DNA of 59,776 nucleotides from Burkholderiales bacterium. Lineage in GTDB: Bacteria > Pseudomonadota > Gammaproteobacteria > Burkholderiales > Burkholderiaceae_E. Made by a program: the position numbers and the translations under genes. Of this stretch, positions 18,178-27,611 are shown piece after piece; positions within the stretch are counted from its first letter, which is position 1, and each line of letters opens with the position of its first letter. The notes under the pieces were generated by a model. It saw only the letters and a program-made list of their open reading frames with translations, was not told where the DNA came from and did not search any database. The stretch lies in NCBI GenBank assembly GCA_029977705.1, contig JAPOKJ010000020.1:1-59776 (forward strand). Reading direction: 5' to 3'.

Positions 18178-21100
18178 TCATTGCACCGGCAGCAACTCAA
18201 CCAGAAGGTCATGGGCCGCAATGATGTCACCGGGCTTGACGTGCACCGTCTTGATCACCCCATCGCGGTCTGCACGCAACTGCGTTTCCATCTTCATGGC
18301 CTCGATCGAGAGCAGCGGATCGCCCGCCTTGACCGGCTGACCCGGCTTGGCCGCCACCGTCACCACCATGCCTGGCATCGGCGCGGGCACATGGCAGCTG
18401 TTGCCGCTCTCGGCCACCGGACGGCGTGCCGCCTTGGCCGCTCCCGCCTTGTCGATGCGCATCGTACGGGCCTGGCCATTGAGCTCGAAGAAGACCTTGA
18501 CCACGCCCTCCTCCTCGGCGGGCGCCAGGCCCTGCAGGCGCAGTACCAGGGTCTTGCCCGGATCGATGTCGATGGCCACTTCCTCGCGCTCGCGCATGCC
18601 GTAAAAGAAGGTCTGTGTCGGCAACACTGCCACATCACCGAACTGACGGCGATGGGCCTGGAAATCCTTGAACACCTTCGGGTACATCAGGTAGGAGGCC
18701 AGGTTGGCATCATCGACCTGATGCCCGACCATCTTCTCGGCATCGCGGCGGGCCTGCTCCAGGTCCTGGGCCGGGATCGAATCGCCAGGCCGGTAGGGCT
18801 TGGGGGGCTCGCTCTTGAGGATCTTGCGCGACAGCTCCTGGGGAAAACCATCCGGAGGAAAGCCCAGCTCCCCCTTGAACAGGGACACCACCGATTCAGG
18901 GAAAGCGATCTCGCGATCAGGCCGCGTGACCTCGGCGGCACTCAGGTCATTGGCCACCATCATCAAGGCCATGTCCCCGACCACCTTGGAGGTCGGCGTC
19001 ACCTTGACGATGTCGCCGAACATCTTGTTGACCTCGGCATAGGCCTGCGAGACTTCCGGCCAGCGATGCTCGAGACCCAGAGAACGCGCCTGCTCACGCA
19101 GATTGGTGTATTGCCCGCCGGGCATCTCGTGGCGATAGACATCGGCCGTGCCCGAGCGGATATCGGACTCGAAGGGCAGGTACTGGGTGCGCACGGATTC
19201 CCAGTAGTGCGACATCTGCTGCATCGCGTCCAGGCTCACGCCACTGCCGGCACCCGCGGCATCGCGGGGCGCACCCTGCAGCGCAGCCACGATGGCATTG
19301 AGGTTGGGCTGGGAGGTCAGGCCGCTCATGGCATCCATCGCGCCATCGACCGCATCGGCACCGGCTTCGATGGCAGCCAGCACCGAGGCGGCTGCGATGC
19401 CCGAGGTGTCGTGGGTGTGGAAGTGCACCGGCAGCCCGGTCTCGGCCTTGAGCACCTTTACCAGCTCGGCGGCAGCGCGAGGCTTGCAGACGCCGGCCAT
19501 GTCCTTGATGCCCAGGATGTGCACGCCGGCCTTCTGCAGTTGCCGCGCCAGGCCCACGTAGTAGGCCACGTTGAACTTGCCGCGCGAGGCATCGTGCAGG
19601 TCGCCGGTGTAGCACACCGCCCCCTCGCAAAGGGCCCCGGTCTCGAGCACCGCGTCAATGGCCACGCGCATGTTCTCGACCCAGTTGAGCGAATCGAAGA
19701 CCCGGAACAGGTCGATGCCTTCCTTGGCAGCCTGCTGCACGAAGTAGCGCACCACGTTGTCGGGGTAGTTGGTGTAGCCGACCGCATTGCTCGAGCGCAG
19801 CAACATCTGCAACAGGAGATTGGGCATGGCGGCGCGCAATTCGCGCAGACGGGTCCAGGGATCTTCCTTCAGAAAGCGCATCGCCACATCGAAGGTGGCA
19901 CCTCCCCAGCACTCCATCGAGAACAGGCCCGGCAGGAGGCGCGCGTAATGGGGTGCGATGCGCGTCATGTCGACGCTGCGCATGCGTGTGGCAAACAGGG
20001 ACTGATGGGCATCGCGCATCGTGGTGTCGGTGAGCAGCACACGCTGCTGCTGCAGCATCCACTGCGCGAACTGCTGCGGCCCCAATTGCGTCAGCAACTG
20101 GCGGGTACCGGCCGGCGGTTCCTGGGTGATGTCGATGCGGGGCAGGGGCAGGCGCAGGTGCGACAGGTCGGGCACCTTGCGTCCCTTCATGTCGGGCTGG
20201 CCGTTGACCGTGACTTCGCCGATGTAGCGCAGCAGCTTGCTGGCCCGGTCCTGGCGCTTGCTGAACTTGAACAGCTCGGGCGTCTGGTCGATGAAGCGGG
20301 TGATCACCGTCCCGGCAATGAACTCAGGATGATTGATCACGTTCTCGACGAATTGCAGGTTGGTCGAGACACCGCGGATGCGGAATTCGCGCAGGCCCCG
20401 GTCCATCCGGCGCACCGCCTCGGCAGCACTGCCGGCCCAGGCCGTCACCTTGACCAGCAGGGAATCGTAGTAGGGCGTGATCACCGCGCCAGAGTAGGCC
20501 GTGCCACCGTCCAGGCGCAGGCCGAAACCGGCCGCGGAACGGTAGGCCTGGATGCGGCCATAGTCAGGCGTGAAATTGTTCTCGGGATCCTCGGTGGTGA
20601 TCCGGCATTGCAGGGCATGACCATTGAGGCGGATGTTTTCCTGCGCCGGTACCGGACAGTCGGGCTCGCCAATCCGGGCGCCCTCGGTGATGCGGATCTG
20701 GGACTTGACGATATCGATGCCGGTGACCTCCTCGGTCACCGTGTGCTCGACCTGGATGCGCGGATTGACCTCGATGAAGTAGAACTTGCCGGTATCGGCA
20801 TCCATCAGGAACTCGACCGTGCCGGCATGGGTGTACTGCACGGCACGGGCCAGGCGCAGGGCCGATTCGCACAGTTCCTTGCGTGTCGCGTCATCCAGGT
20901 AGGGGGCCGGGGCGCGCTCGACCACCTTCTGGTTGCGCCGCTGCACCGAGCAATCGCGCTCGAACAGGTGCACCACCTGGCCGTGCCGGTCGCCGATCAC
21001 CTGGACTTCGACATGGCGGGCACGACGCACCAGTTTCTCCAGGTACACCTCGTCATTGCCAAAGGCGGCTGCCGCCTCCCGGCGCGCCACCGGCAACTGC

Positions 21101-21660
21101 GCCAGCAGGTCGGCATCCGATTCGATCACCCGCATGCCACGGCCACCGCCGCCCCAGCTGGCCTTGAGCATCAACGGATAACCGATGTCGTTGGCCATCC
21201 GCAGGGCTTCGGTCAAGGTCTCGCTGCGGTCCGTGATCGGCGGCGTGGCCGGCATCACCGGTACCCCGGCCGCCTGGGCTGCATTGCGGGCGGCCACCTT
21301 GTTGCCCAGGGTGGTCATCACCTGGGGCGTGGGGCCGATGAACTGGATGCCGGCATCGGCACAGGCTTTCGCGAAATCGGGATTCTCCGAGAGAAAGCCA
21401 TAGCCCGGGTGGATGGCATCGACCTTGGCCAGCCGCGCGATGCGGATGATGTCCGCAATGTCCAGGTAGGCCTGCAACGGCTTCTTGCCCTCCCCGACCA
21501 GGTAACTCTCGTCGGCCTTGAAGCGGTGCAGGGCGAAGCGGTCTTCGTGTGAATAAATCGCCACCGTGCGGATGCCCAGCTCGGCTGCCCCCCGCATGAC
21601 CCGGATCGCGATTTCTGACCGATTTGCAACTAACAGGGAATTAATTCTTCGGGGACGCAT
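18178..21660 (-). CDS. pyc: Pyruvate carboxylase, single-chain
   Basis: 1160 residues, the normal length for the alpha4-type enzyme. The order is biotin carboxylase (ATP-grasp loop KASWGGGGRGMRVI, FIEVNPRIQVEHTVTEE), carboxyltransferase (LLTDTTMRDAHQSLFATRMR, FSMECWGGATFDVAMRFL, HFHTHDTSG) and biotinyl carrier (SIEAMKMET, biotinyl Lys 1123, followed by about 37 residues). It carboxylates pyruvate to oxaloacetate to refill the citric-acid cycle and feed gluconeogenesis, which fits with the fbp gene in this window. A near-perfect palindrome 58 bases upstream may be its operator. Confidence 0.97.
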   Translation of the reverse strand: MRPRRINSLLVANRSEIAIRVMRGAAELGIRTVAIYSHEDRFALHRFKADESYLVGEGKKPLQAYLDIADIIRIARLAKVDAIHPGYGFLSENPDFAKACADAGIQFIGPTPQVMTTLGNKVAARNAAQAAGVPVMPATPPITDRSETLTEALRMANDIGYPLMLKASWGGGGRGMRVIESDADLLAQLPVARREAAAAFGNDEVYLEKLVRRARHVEVQVIGDRHGQVVHLFERDCSVQRRNQKVVERAPAPYLDDATRKELCESALRLARAVQYTHAGTVEFLMDADTGKFYFIEVNPRIQVEHTVTEEVTGIDIVKSQIRITEGARIGEPDCPVPAQENIRLNGHALQCRITTEDPENNFTPDYGRIQAYRSAAGFGLRLDGGTAYSGAVITPYYDSLLVKVTAWAGSAAEAVRRMDRGLREFRIRGVSTNLQFVENVINHPEFIAGTVITRFIDQTPELFKFSKRQDRASKLLRYIGEVTVNGQPDMKGRKVPDLSHLRLPLPRIDITQEPPAGTRQLLTQLGPQQFAQWMLQQQRVLLTDTTMRDAHQSLFATRMRSVDMTRIAPHYARLLPGLFSMECWGGATFDVAMRFLKEDPWTRLRELRAAMPNLLLQMLLRSSNAVGYTNYPDNVVRYFVQQAAKEGIDLFRVFDSLNWVENMRVAIDAVLETGALCEGAVCYTGDLHDASRGKFNVAYYVGLARQLQKAGVHILGIKDMAGVCKPRAAAELVKVLKAETGLPVHFHTHDTSGIAAASVLAAIEAGADAVDGAMDAMSGLTSQPNLNAIVAALQGAPRDAAGAGSGVSLDAMQQMSHYWESVRTQYLPFESDIRSGTADVYRHEMPGGQYTNLREQARSLGLEHRWPEVSQAYAEVNKMFGDIVKVTPTSKVVGDMALMMVANDLSAAEVTRPDREIAFPESVVSLFKGELGFPPDGFPQELSRKILKSEPPKPYRPGDSIPAQDLEQARRDAEKMVGHQVDDANLASYLMYPKVFKDFQAHRRQFGDVAVLPTQTFFYGMREREEVAIDIDPGKTLVLRLQGLAPAEEEGVVKVFFELNGQARTMRIDKAGAAKAARRPVAESGNSCHVPAPMPGMVVTVAAKPGQPVKAGDPLLSIEAMKMETQLRADRDGVIKTVHVKPGDIIAAHDLLVELLPVQ

Positions 21661-21717
21661 CCTGGGCCTTGTAGGGAGGGGTGACTCAAGGGTAAGTTAC
21701 GTTTGGCTTAAAAAACG

Positions 21718-21736
21718 TATGCTGCAGTGCAGTATA
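21718..21736. promoter_or_regulatory. 19-bp near-perfect palindrome, probable operator between pyc and the S8 protease gene
   Basis: TATGCTGCAGTGCAGTATA pairs at 8 of 9 positions around a central G. It lies 58 bases before pyc and 83 before the divergent protease gene, in a 158-base AT-richer gap. TATACT on the minus strand and TATAAC on the plus strand, both overlapping the palindrome, resemble -10 boxes. The CTGC...GCAG core resembles sites reported for PhaR-type regulators; the identity of the regulator is inference. Confidence 0.6.
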
Positions 21737-21818
21737 ACTGGCTGACCGCCCCCCTGGGTAGCCCCATGCTGGCAGATCAAGCTTTCAATAAACTGACCCT
21801 TCGACGCTCCTCCACCTC

Positions 21819-23582
21819 ATGTCTGCCTGCCCTTGCCGACCGCTGCGGCTGCTCGCTCCCGCCCTGGTCCTGACCCTGCTGACCGCCTGCGGTGGTGGTG
21901 GGGGTTCATCAAGCACCAGTCCCACCGTTCCACCCGTCGTGACCGGTCCCACCGATCCGGGGACCAGCTCCGGCACCTTGCTGGCGACCAAGTTCTTCGG
22001 TGATTTTCTGAGCGCCTACTCGACGACCTATCCGACCCAGATCGCGGTACCCAGCACCACACCTGCGGTGGGCGACCGGCTCAATCCCAGCACCTGCCAC
22101 TACACCTACTTCTACAGCGCGCCAGCGGCGGTGGGCAGCGGCAATGACCCGCTGTTCAGCAAGCTCTGGCACCTGGTCAATACCGGGCAGTCGGTGGCCG
22201 GCGGCCTTGCGGCGCGCGCCGGCGAAGACACCAAGGCCTACCAGGCCTGGACCAGCACCAAGGGCGATGGCATTCGCGTGGCGGTCATCGACGATGCCAT
22301 CGAGATCACCCATCCTGACCTCGAACCCAATGTGCTGGCCCGCACCAGTTTCGACTACACCCGGCCGGGCCAGTCAGCCTACCCCCTGCCCTGTGTCACC
22401 GAGGACACCCATGGCACCTCGGTGGCCGGCATCCTGGCGGCGCGTGACCTGAACGGCATCGGCGTGGCAGGCGTGGCACCACGCGCGCAACTGTCCGCCT
22501 TCAATGCCCTGGCCACCGGCCTGGATACCGACATCGCCGATGCCCTGAACCGCGAGCAGCAGGCGATCAGCATCTACCACAACAGCTGGGGCTCGGCCGA
22601 TGACGGCCTGCTGCATGCGGCCGACAGCCAGTTTCTCGCCGCGCTTTACCGCGGCGTGCGACTGGGGCGCAATGGCAAGGGCTCGATCTATGTGTTTCCG
22701 GCTGGCAATGGTGGCTGCATCTATCAGGTCGGCGGCAACAACTGCGTCGAGGAAAACTCCAACTTTGATGGCTATGTCAACAACCCGGCGGTGATCGTGG
22801 TCTGTGCCGTCGATGACCAGGGCGAACAGCCCTATTACGGCGAGCGCGGCGCCAATGTGCTGGTCTGTGCGCCCTCGAGCAATTACTCCAACCAGAACAT
22901 GGTCGCGAGCACGGCGGTGGGCACCGGCTATACCTATAACTTCGGCGGCACCTCGGCCAGCACGCCGATGGTGTCAGGCGTCGTGGCCATGATGCTGCAG
23001 GCCAATCCGGCGCTGACCTGGCGGGATGTGCGCATCATCCTGGCGCGCAGCGCGCGCAAGAACAACGCCAGTGACAGCCGCTGGGTCACCAGTTCCGGGT
23101 TGAACTTCAATGACAAGTACGGTTTTGGCGTGGTCGATGCGGTGGCCGCGGTGGCGCTGTCCAAGACCTGGAGCAGCGTCGGGGGTGCCTCAACCCTCAA
23201 GACCTGCGACATCGGCACCCAGACCGTCAACGCCGCCGTGCCGGACCTGGGCAGCAAGACGATGAGCTTTGCCGTCAATTGCCCGCAGATCACCAAGATC
23301 GAATTCATCGAGGTACCCTTCGCTACCACTCACCCCTACGCCGGCGACCTGCGCGTCGAGCTGGTCAGCCCGCTGGGCACGACCAGCGAACTGGCGACGC
23401 CCCGCGTCTGCAAGAGCGGCGCCGTGACCATCGATTGCGGTGACTACAGCAACTGGACCTTTGGCAGCGTTCGTCATCTGGACGAGGCCGCCTCGGGCAC
23501 CTGGAGCCTGCGCGTGACCGATGCGCTGGCGCAAAACTCGGGCACCTGGAGAACCTGGGGCCTGCGGATCCACGGACGGTAA
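21819..23582 (+). CDS. Subtilisin-like (S8, kexin-type) protease lipoprotein with P domain
   Basis: 587 residues. A lipoprotein signal peptide ends LLTAC with lipid Cys 24, followed by a Gly/Ser/Pro linker. The S8 triad is Asp158 (VAVIDDAIEITHPDL), His198 (HGTSVAGI) and Ser379 (GGTSASTPM), with the oxyanion region at PAGNGG. The DDA after the catalytic Asp, in place of D-S/T-G, is seen in kexin-like enzymes (DDG-type). The last 150 residues look like a proprotein-convertase P domain (THPYAGDLRVELVSPLGT, GTWSLRVTDALAQNSGTW). It is expected at the outer membrane facing the periplasm or surface. It is followed by a small secreted protein gene and borders module B, so it is a candidate to process its exported proteins (inference). 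Confidence 0.9.
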   Translation: MSACPCRPLRLLAPALVLTLLTACGGGGGSSSTSPTVPPVVTGPTDPGTSSGTLLATKFFGDFLSAYSTTYPTQIAVPSTTPAVGDRLNPSTCHYTYFYSAPAAVGSGNDPLFSKLWHLVNTGQSVAGGLAARAGEDTKAYQAWTSTKGDGIRVAVIDDAIEITHPDLEPNVLARTSFDYTRPGQSAYPLPCVTEDTHGTSVAGILAARDLNGIGVAGVAPRAQLSAFNALATGLDTDIADALNREQQAISIYHNSWGSADDGLLHAADSQFLAALYRGVRLGRNGKGSIYVFPAGNGGCIYQVGGNNCVEENSNFDGYVNNPAVIVVCAVDDQGEQPYYGERGANVLVCAPSSNYSNQNMVASTAVGTGYTYNFGGTSASTPMVSGVVAMMLQANPALTWRDVRIILARSARKNNASDSRWVTSSGLNFNDKYGFGVVDAVAAVALSKTWSSVGGASTLKTCDIGTQTVNAAVPDLGSKTMSFAVNCPQITKIEFIEVPFATTHPYAGDLRVELVSPLGTTSELATPRVCKSGAVTIDCGDYSNWTFGSVRHLDEAASGTWSLRVTDALAQNSGTWRTWGLRIHGR

Positions 23583-23588
23583 TTGCCC

Positions 23589-24101
23589 ATGAAGATCGTC
23601 AAGACCGGCTCGCCCTTGCTTGCCCTGACCCTGACCCTTGTCCTGACCGTGGCCCCTGCCGCACAGGCTGCCGATGCACCGCTCAAGCGCCTGTCGCTTG
23701 ATTCGCTCAGCGTCGAACAACAGGCGGCCCTCAAGAATGGCGTGCGCACCAAGAGTGTCGATGCCCAGGCCTACTGCTACGTCGCGGGCGTCCGTCACAG
23801 CCTGAGCGTCGAGGGCTCGGGCGGCAGTGCCGTGTTTCGCCTGGACGGCAGCGGCAGTGCGCTGCGCCATGCCGGCCGCGCCGTGCTGGATGCCCGTGGA
23901 ACCACCCAGGCCTCCGCCCTCGCAGCGCAGCTGGCGCCCTTCGGGCTGAGCATCGACAAACCTCTGGATGAGGGTGGCTCGCGCTGGTCCATCAAGTCTG
24001 CAGCAGGGCTGGAGGGCTTGCAGGCCCTGAACCGCCTGCAGGAGAGCGGGCTGGTGCTCAGCATCACGCCGGACTGGCAGCGCGACCTGCGCAAGAAGTA
24101 G
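23589..24101 (+). CDS. Small secreted protein paired with the S8 protease
   Basis: 170 residues with a Sec signal peptide (hydrophobic from about 9 to 25, cleavage near AQAAD). The mature part of about 145 residues has no family I recognise. Its end (LNRLQESGLVLSITPDWQRDL) looks like the last strand of S8 propeptide/inhibitor folds, which often end with a short helix, a turn and V-x-x-I/V-x-P-D. It starts 6 bases after the protease stop, so it may be a separate chaperone or inhibitor for that protease. The role is inference; the gene's reality is supported by the signal peptide and operon spacing. Confidence 0.65.
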   Translation: MKIVKTGSPLLALTLTLVLTVAPAAQAADAPLKRLSLDSLSVEQQAALKNGVRTKSVDAQAYCYVAGVRHSLSVEGSGGSAVFRLDGSGSALRHAGRAVLDARGTTQASALAAQLAPFGLSIDKPLDEGGSRWSIKSAAGLEGLQALNRLQESGLVLSITPDWQRDLRKK

Positions 24102-24158
24102 GAATCCGGGCGCGAAGGTCCTCTGCCGGGATCGAGCAGCCGCCGCAGCGGCCTTCAA

Positions 24159-26255
24159 TCAAAATCCGCTCTCGCGCACGAAGACCGCCGCCAGCGACGT
24201 CATCCAGCGGCTGAGCAGGCTGCGCTCGCTGCCCTCTATGGCCACCGAACCCATGGCGGTGCTGCGCCGCTGCAGGGGTTCCTCCAGCTTCAGGCGCACC
24301 TTGTACAAGGCATCGCGCGGCACCATCGCGCCATTGCTGCCGGTCTTGAGCACCGGCACACGGCCGCCCCGATCGGTGGCCAGCATCGGATCGGGCAAGG
24401 CCTGGGCGCGCGACGAGTCGACAGCCACCACGGTGGCACGCAGCGGCTCATCGAGCCGGTTGCGCCAGAAAAAGCGCGCCTTGCTGCCGATCTGGACATG
24501 CTCCAGATCGCGCTGCTCGATCAGCGCGTCCACGATCCACTGGCTCGGATCGATCAGGATGGCAATCGGCTGGTTGGCATTGACCCAGGTCTGGGCCTGG
24601 ATCTGGCGATCACGGTCGACCACCAGCCCGTCATTCGGGGCCACCAGTTTCAGCCGCTTGAGTTCATCGCGCTGGGCCTCGAGCTCGGCCAGTTGCTCGG
24701 CCATCTGCCAGGCGAACTGGTTGCTCTTTTCGGCGCCATCGCTGCGCCCTACCGAGCGGTCGCGCTGCAGGGCCAGCGAATCGGCCGCCAGCCGCGACAG
24801 CAAGGCCTTGTTGCGGGTATCGGGTGAATCCAGCACAACCAGGGTTTCACCGCGCCGGATGGGTCCTTCCTCACGGACCTCGAGCACGCGCGCAGGAAAG
24901 GGGCTGTAGATGACCTGCTGGTTCTCCGCATGCAGCCAGGCCTCGCCATGCACCTTCAGCTGCCAGGGCACCGACAGCAGCGTCAGCAGGATGGCCAGCA
25001 AGCCCAGCAGGAGCAGCTTGCGCAGCGGCCTGATCTCGCTGCGCCGCTCGATCCAGACCTTGAGTTCGCCCCAGACCGGACGGGCAATGAACCAGGCCAC
25101 CTCGACACAGAACAGGAAGATGCCCAGCGCCTTGAAAAAGAACACATAGACCGCCACCGCGATGCCGGCAAACACCACCAGACGATAGATCCAGGTGACC
25201 AGCGCAAAGGCGATCAGCACGCGCCGGATGCGCGGCTCGAACACTTCAGGATCGGGCTCGTCCCAGCCCAGCAGGGTGCGTCGCATCCAGCCGCGGGCCA
25301 CGGCGAAGCTGCGGCTGTGCAGGTTGGGAATGTCAAGCGCATCCGAGGCCAGGAAGTAGCCATCGAAGCGCATGAACGGGCTGGCATTGATGCCGATGGT
25401 GATGATCCAGCTGGTGGTGGCCAGGAAGAACAGCGCACTGCGCAGGCTGCCATCCTCGGTCAGGCTCCAGGCCAGGGTGGCAAAGCCGGCCAGCAGGAAT
25501 TCAGAGAAGACGCCAGCGGCAGCGATATGAAAGCGCGCCTTGCGATCGGACAGCTTCCAGGACTCGCCGGTATCGGTGTACAGCATCGGCCACATCACCA
25601 GAAAGGCCACCCCCATGTGGGCCACGCGTACGCCGTAGCGGGTGGCCGTGATCGCATGACCCATCTCGTGCAGCGTCTTGGCAAAGATCAGCGCCGCCAG
25701 ATAGCCCACCAGGCCGGCCGGCGAGATGAAGTCCTCGAAGGTGTGCAAAAAGACGTCCCACTGACGCGCCACCATCACCAGTCCGAGCAGGGTGAGCAGC
25801 AGCGACAGCACCATGAACCAGCGCGTGTAGACAAAGTCGACCAGGGGCACCAGGCGCGAGAGCAGGCGCTGGGGATGGACCAGGGGCACGCGGAAGAACA
25901 GGTAGTTGTGCAACAGCCATTTCCAGGCCGACAGGCGCTGGCCCTCGGCCATCTGGTTCAGGAAGGCCACGCCCTGCGGCTCGGCCGTGCGCACCAGCTG
26001 ATGCTGCTGGAAAAAGCCCATCACGCGCAGCACATCCTCGGTCTCGGCGGACAGCGGGGTCTCTTCCTCGATGGCGCGGGCAATGCGCGCGGGGTCCTGC
26101 ATCGGCCATCGCGACAGCACTTCGAACTCGAGCCAGCCGATCTGGAAGAAACGATTGGTGACCGGATCCTGGACTGTCCAGGACGGCGAACCGTCCTTGT
26201 TGCCCGCGCCCGGAAAAAGACGCAATTCCTCGCGCAGCGCCATCATGGCCGGCAT
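24159..26255 (-). CDS. PqqD-like / M50 zinc metalloprotease / HlyD fusion protein (module B)
   Basis: 698 residues with the same three-part plan as the 3062-5209 protein. An N-terminal PqqD-like domain (SWTVQDPVTNRFFQIGWLE) is followed by a multi-pass M50 domain with H196-E197-M-G-H200 and the metal-ligand region around D298 (SPFMRFDGYFLASD). A C-terminal HlyD part follows (VIYSPFPARVLEVREEG; coiled coil; LVAPNDGLVVDRDRQ). The protease residues are intact. It is the last gene of module B, starting 3 bases after the GAF-HlyD stop. It probably sits in the inner membrane and contacts the periplasmic adaptors. Whether it cleaves a substrate leader is not shown. Confidence 0.85.
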   Translation of the reverse strand: MPAMMALREELRLFPGAGNKDGSPSWTVQDPVTNRFFQIGWLEFEVLSRWPMQDPARIARAIEEETPLSAETEDVLRVMGFFQQHQLVRTAEPQGVAFLNQMAEGQRLSAWKWLLHNYLFFRVPLVHPQRLLSRLVPLVDFVYTRWFMVLSLLLTLLGLVMVARQWDVFLHTFEDFISPAGLVGYLAALIFAKTLHEMGHAITATRYGVRVAHMGVAFLVMWPMLYTDTGESWKLSDRKARFHIAAAGVFSEFLLAGFATLAWSLTEDGSLRSALFFLATTSWIITIGINASPFMRFDGYFLASDALDIPNLHSRSFAVARGWMRRTLLGWDEPDPEVFEPRIRRVLIAFALVTWIYRLVVFAGIAVAVYVFFFKALGIFLFCVEVAWFIARPVWGELKVWIERRSEIRPLRKLLLLGLLAILLTLLSVPWQLKVHGEAWLHAENQQVIYSPFPARVLEVREEGPIRRGETLVVLDSPDTRNKALLSRLAADSLALQRDRSVGRSDGAEKSNQFAWQMAEQLAELEAQRDELKRLKLVAPNDGLVVDRDRQIQAQTWVNANQPIAILIDPSQWIVDALIEQRDLEHVQIGSKARFFWRNRLDEPLRATVVAVDSSRAQALPDPMLATDRGGRVPVLKTGSNGAMVPRDALYKVRLKLEEPLQRRSTAMGSVAIEGSERSLLSRWMTSLAAVFVRESGF

Positions 26256-26258
26256 CGC

Positions 26259-27611
26259 CTACAGACCAGTGAGCTCGCGCAGCGATGCGAGCGGCCGGCG
26301 GAAAAGGTAATAGCCCAGGGGGGCCTGCTCCGAATAGATCTTGGCCGTGCCCTTCAGGCCGACGCGGGCCAGGGCGCGCTCCTGGTCATCGCGCAGCACC
26401 AGCTTGCCGCGCAACCGATAGGCACTGATGCCATCGGGCGACTGGACCGCCTGGTAGCTGGTCTGGGTCAGCACCGCCTCCAGCGGCTTGAGCGGCGCCA
26501 CCTGCAGGTACAGTTTGATGGCTGCACCGGGTTCGATGTTCAGCGCATCGGAGACAGGCAGCCAGATCAGCACGCCGGCATCCTTGGGGTCGGCCAGCAA
26601 GGCGATGCGCTCACCGGTGACCACCGGCTTGCCCTGCCAGTCATTGATGTCGCCAAACACGATCACACCATGACCGGGGGAACGGACCTCGACACGGCGG
26701 AGCAACTCCTCGACCGACACCACCTCGGCCTGCTTTTCGGCAACCTTGCCCGCCAGGGCGGCCAGTTCTGCCCGGCTCTGCTCGTTGCTGAAGGCCTTCT
26801 GCTCGGCGGCCAGGGCATCGGCACGGGCCACCTGCAACTGCTTGAGCGCGACCTCGCGACGATTGCGCAGCGTGGTGTCATCGAGCGTGAAGAGCAGGTC
26901 GTTCTGGCGCACCTCCTGATTGGGCTGCACAGCAAACTGCTTGATCACGCCGTCGATCGGTGCGGCAATGGCCAGGGCATCGAGCGCCACGACCTCGGCC
27001 GGCGCCAGCGCCGACAGACGCACCGGGATGAACATGGCGGCTGCAAGCACCAGCACGGCCAGCCAGCCCAGGTAGCGCCGCAGTCGTCGTACCGCCGCCT
27101 TGCGTCGGGGCGCCAGCGCGGCCCAGGCAAAGGCATAGGCCGACATCGCCCGCAGGGTGATGTCCTGGGCCAGGTCGGGCGGCGCCTCTTCCAGTGCAAA
27201 GGCCGCTACCCCGAGTTGCCGCCCCTCGACATCGCGCACCGGCAAGGCATAGATCAGCGCGGGCATCCACTCGGTCCAGCCCTCGCGCATGTCCTCGGGC
27301 ATGTCCTGGACATTGAAAAAATCCGGATCGTCCTTGAGCTTGTCGCCGAGCAGGCGCCCCAGCTTGCGCAGCCAAAGGGTCAGTGGCGACTCATCGGCCA
27401 GCTGCGCCAGTCCCGACACGGCCCGCAGGCGCGCCTGGCCCCCATCGAGCTGCCAGATGAAGCCCTGACGGTACGGAAACAGCTGATAGGTCTCGTTGGC
27501 CATCGTGAACCAGAGTTCACGAAGCGTCTTGGCCGCGCGGGTGCGCTCCTGCAGATGGGCGTAGACCGACAGGTAGTGGGCCAGCCGGCTGGAATCGTGT
27601 GCTGCGTTCAC
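26259..27611 (-). CDS. GAF-domain HlyD-family membrane adaptor (module B)
   Basis: 450 residues. Residues about 10-165 form a cytoplasmic GAF-like domain (YQLFPYRQGFIWQL; ALIYALPVRDVEGRQLGVAAF). One membrane helix (about 182-200, GWLAVLVLAAAMFIPVRL) leads to a HlyD region with both lipoyl halves (IAAPIDGVIKQFAVQPNQEV; VRSPGHGVIVFGD) and a coiled coil. It is the counterpart of the 1242-3065 protein but shorter at the N terminus. GTG 27611 overlaps the upstream adaptor stop by 4 bases (GTGA). Confidence 0.82.
   Translation of the reverse strand: MNAAHDSSRLAHYLSVYAHLQERTRAAKTLRELWFTMANETYQLFPYRQGFIWQLDGGQARLRAVSGLAQLADESPLTLWLRKLGRLLGDKLKDDPDFFNVQDMPEDMREGWTEWMPALIYALPVRDVEGRQLGVAAFALEEAPPDLAQDITLRAMSAYAFAWAALAPRRKAAVRRLRRYLGWLAVLVLAAAMFIPVRLSALAPAEVVALDALAIAAPIDGVIKQFAVQPNQEVRQNDLLFTLDDTTLRNRREVALKQLQVARADALAAEQKAFSNEQSRAELAALAGKVAEKQAEVVSVEELLRRVEVRSPGHGVIVFGDINDWQGKPVVTGERIALLADPKDAGVLIWLPVSDALNIEPGAAIKLYLQVAPLKPLEAVLTQTSYQAVQSPDGISAYRLRGKLVLRDDQERALARVGLKGTAKIYSEQAPLGYYLFRRPLASLRELTGL

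Noticed and set aside
18193-21552. Very long open frame on the plus strand opposite pyruvate carboxylase
   Set aside because: It is a GC-driven shadow: the minus strand encodes an intact, fully recognisable enzyme, and the antisense product is low-complexity His/Gly/Arg-rich sequence without domains.
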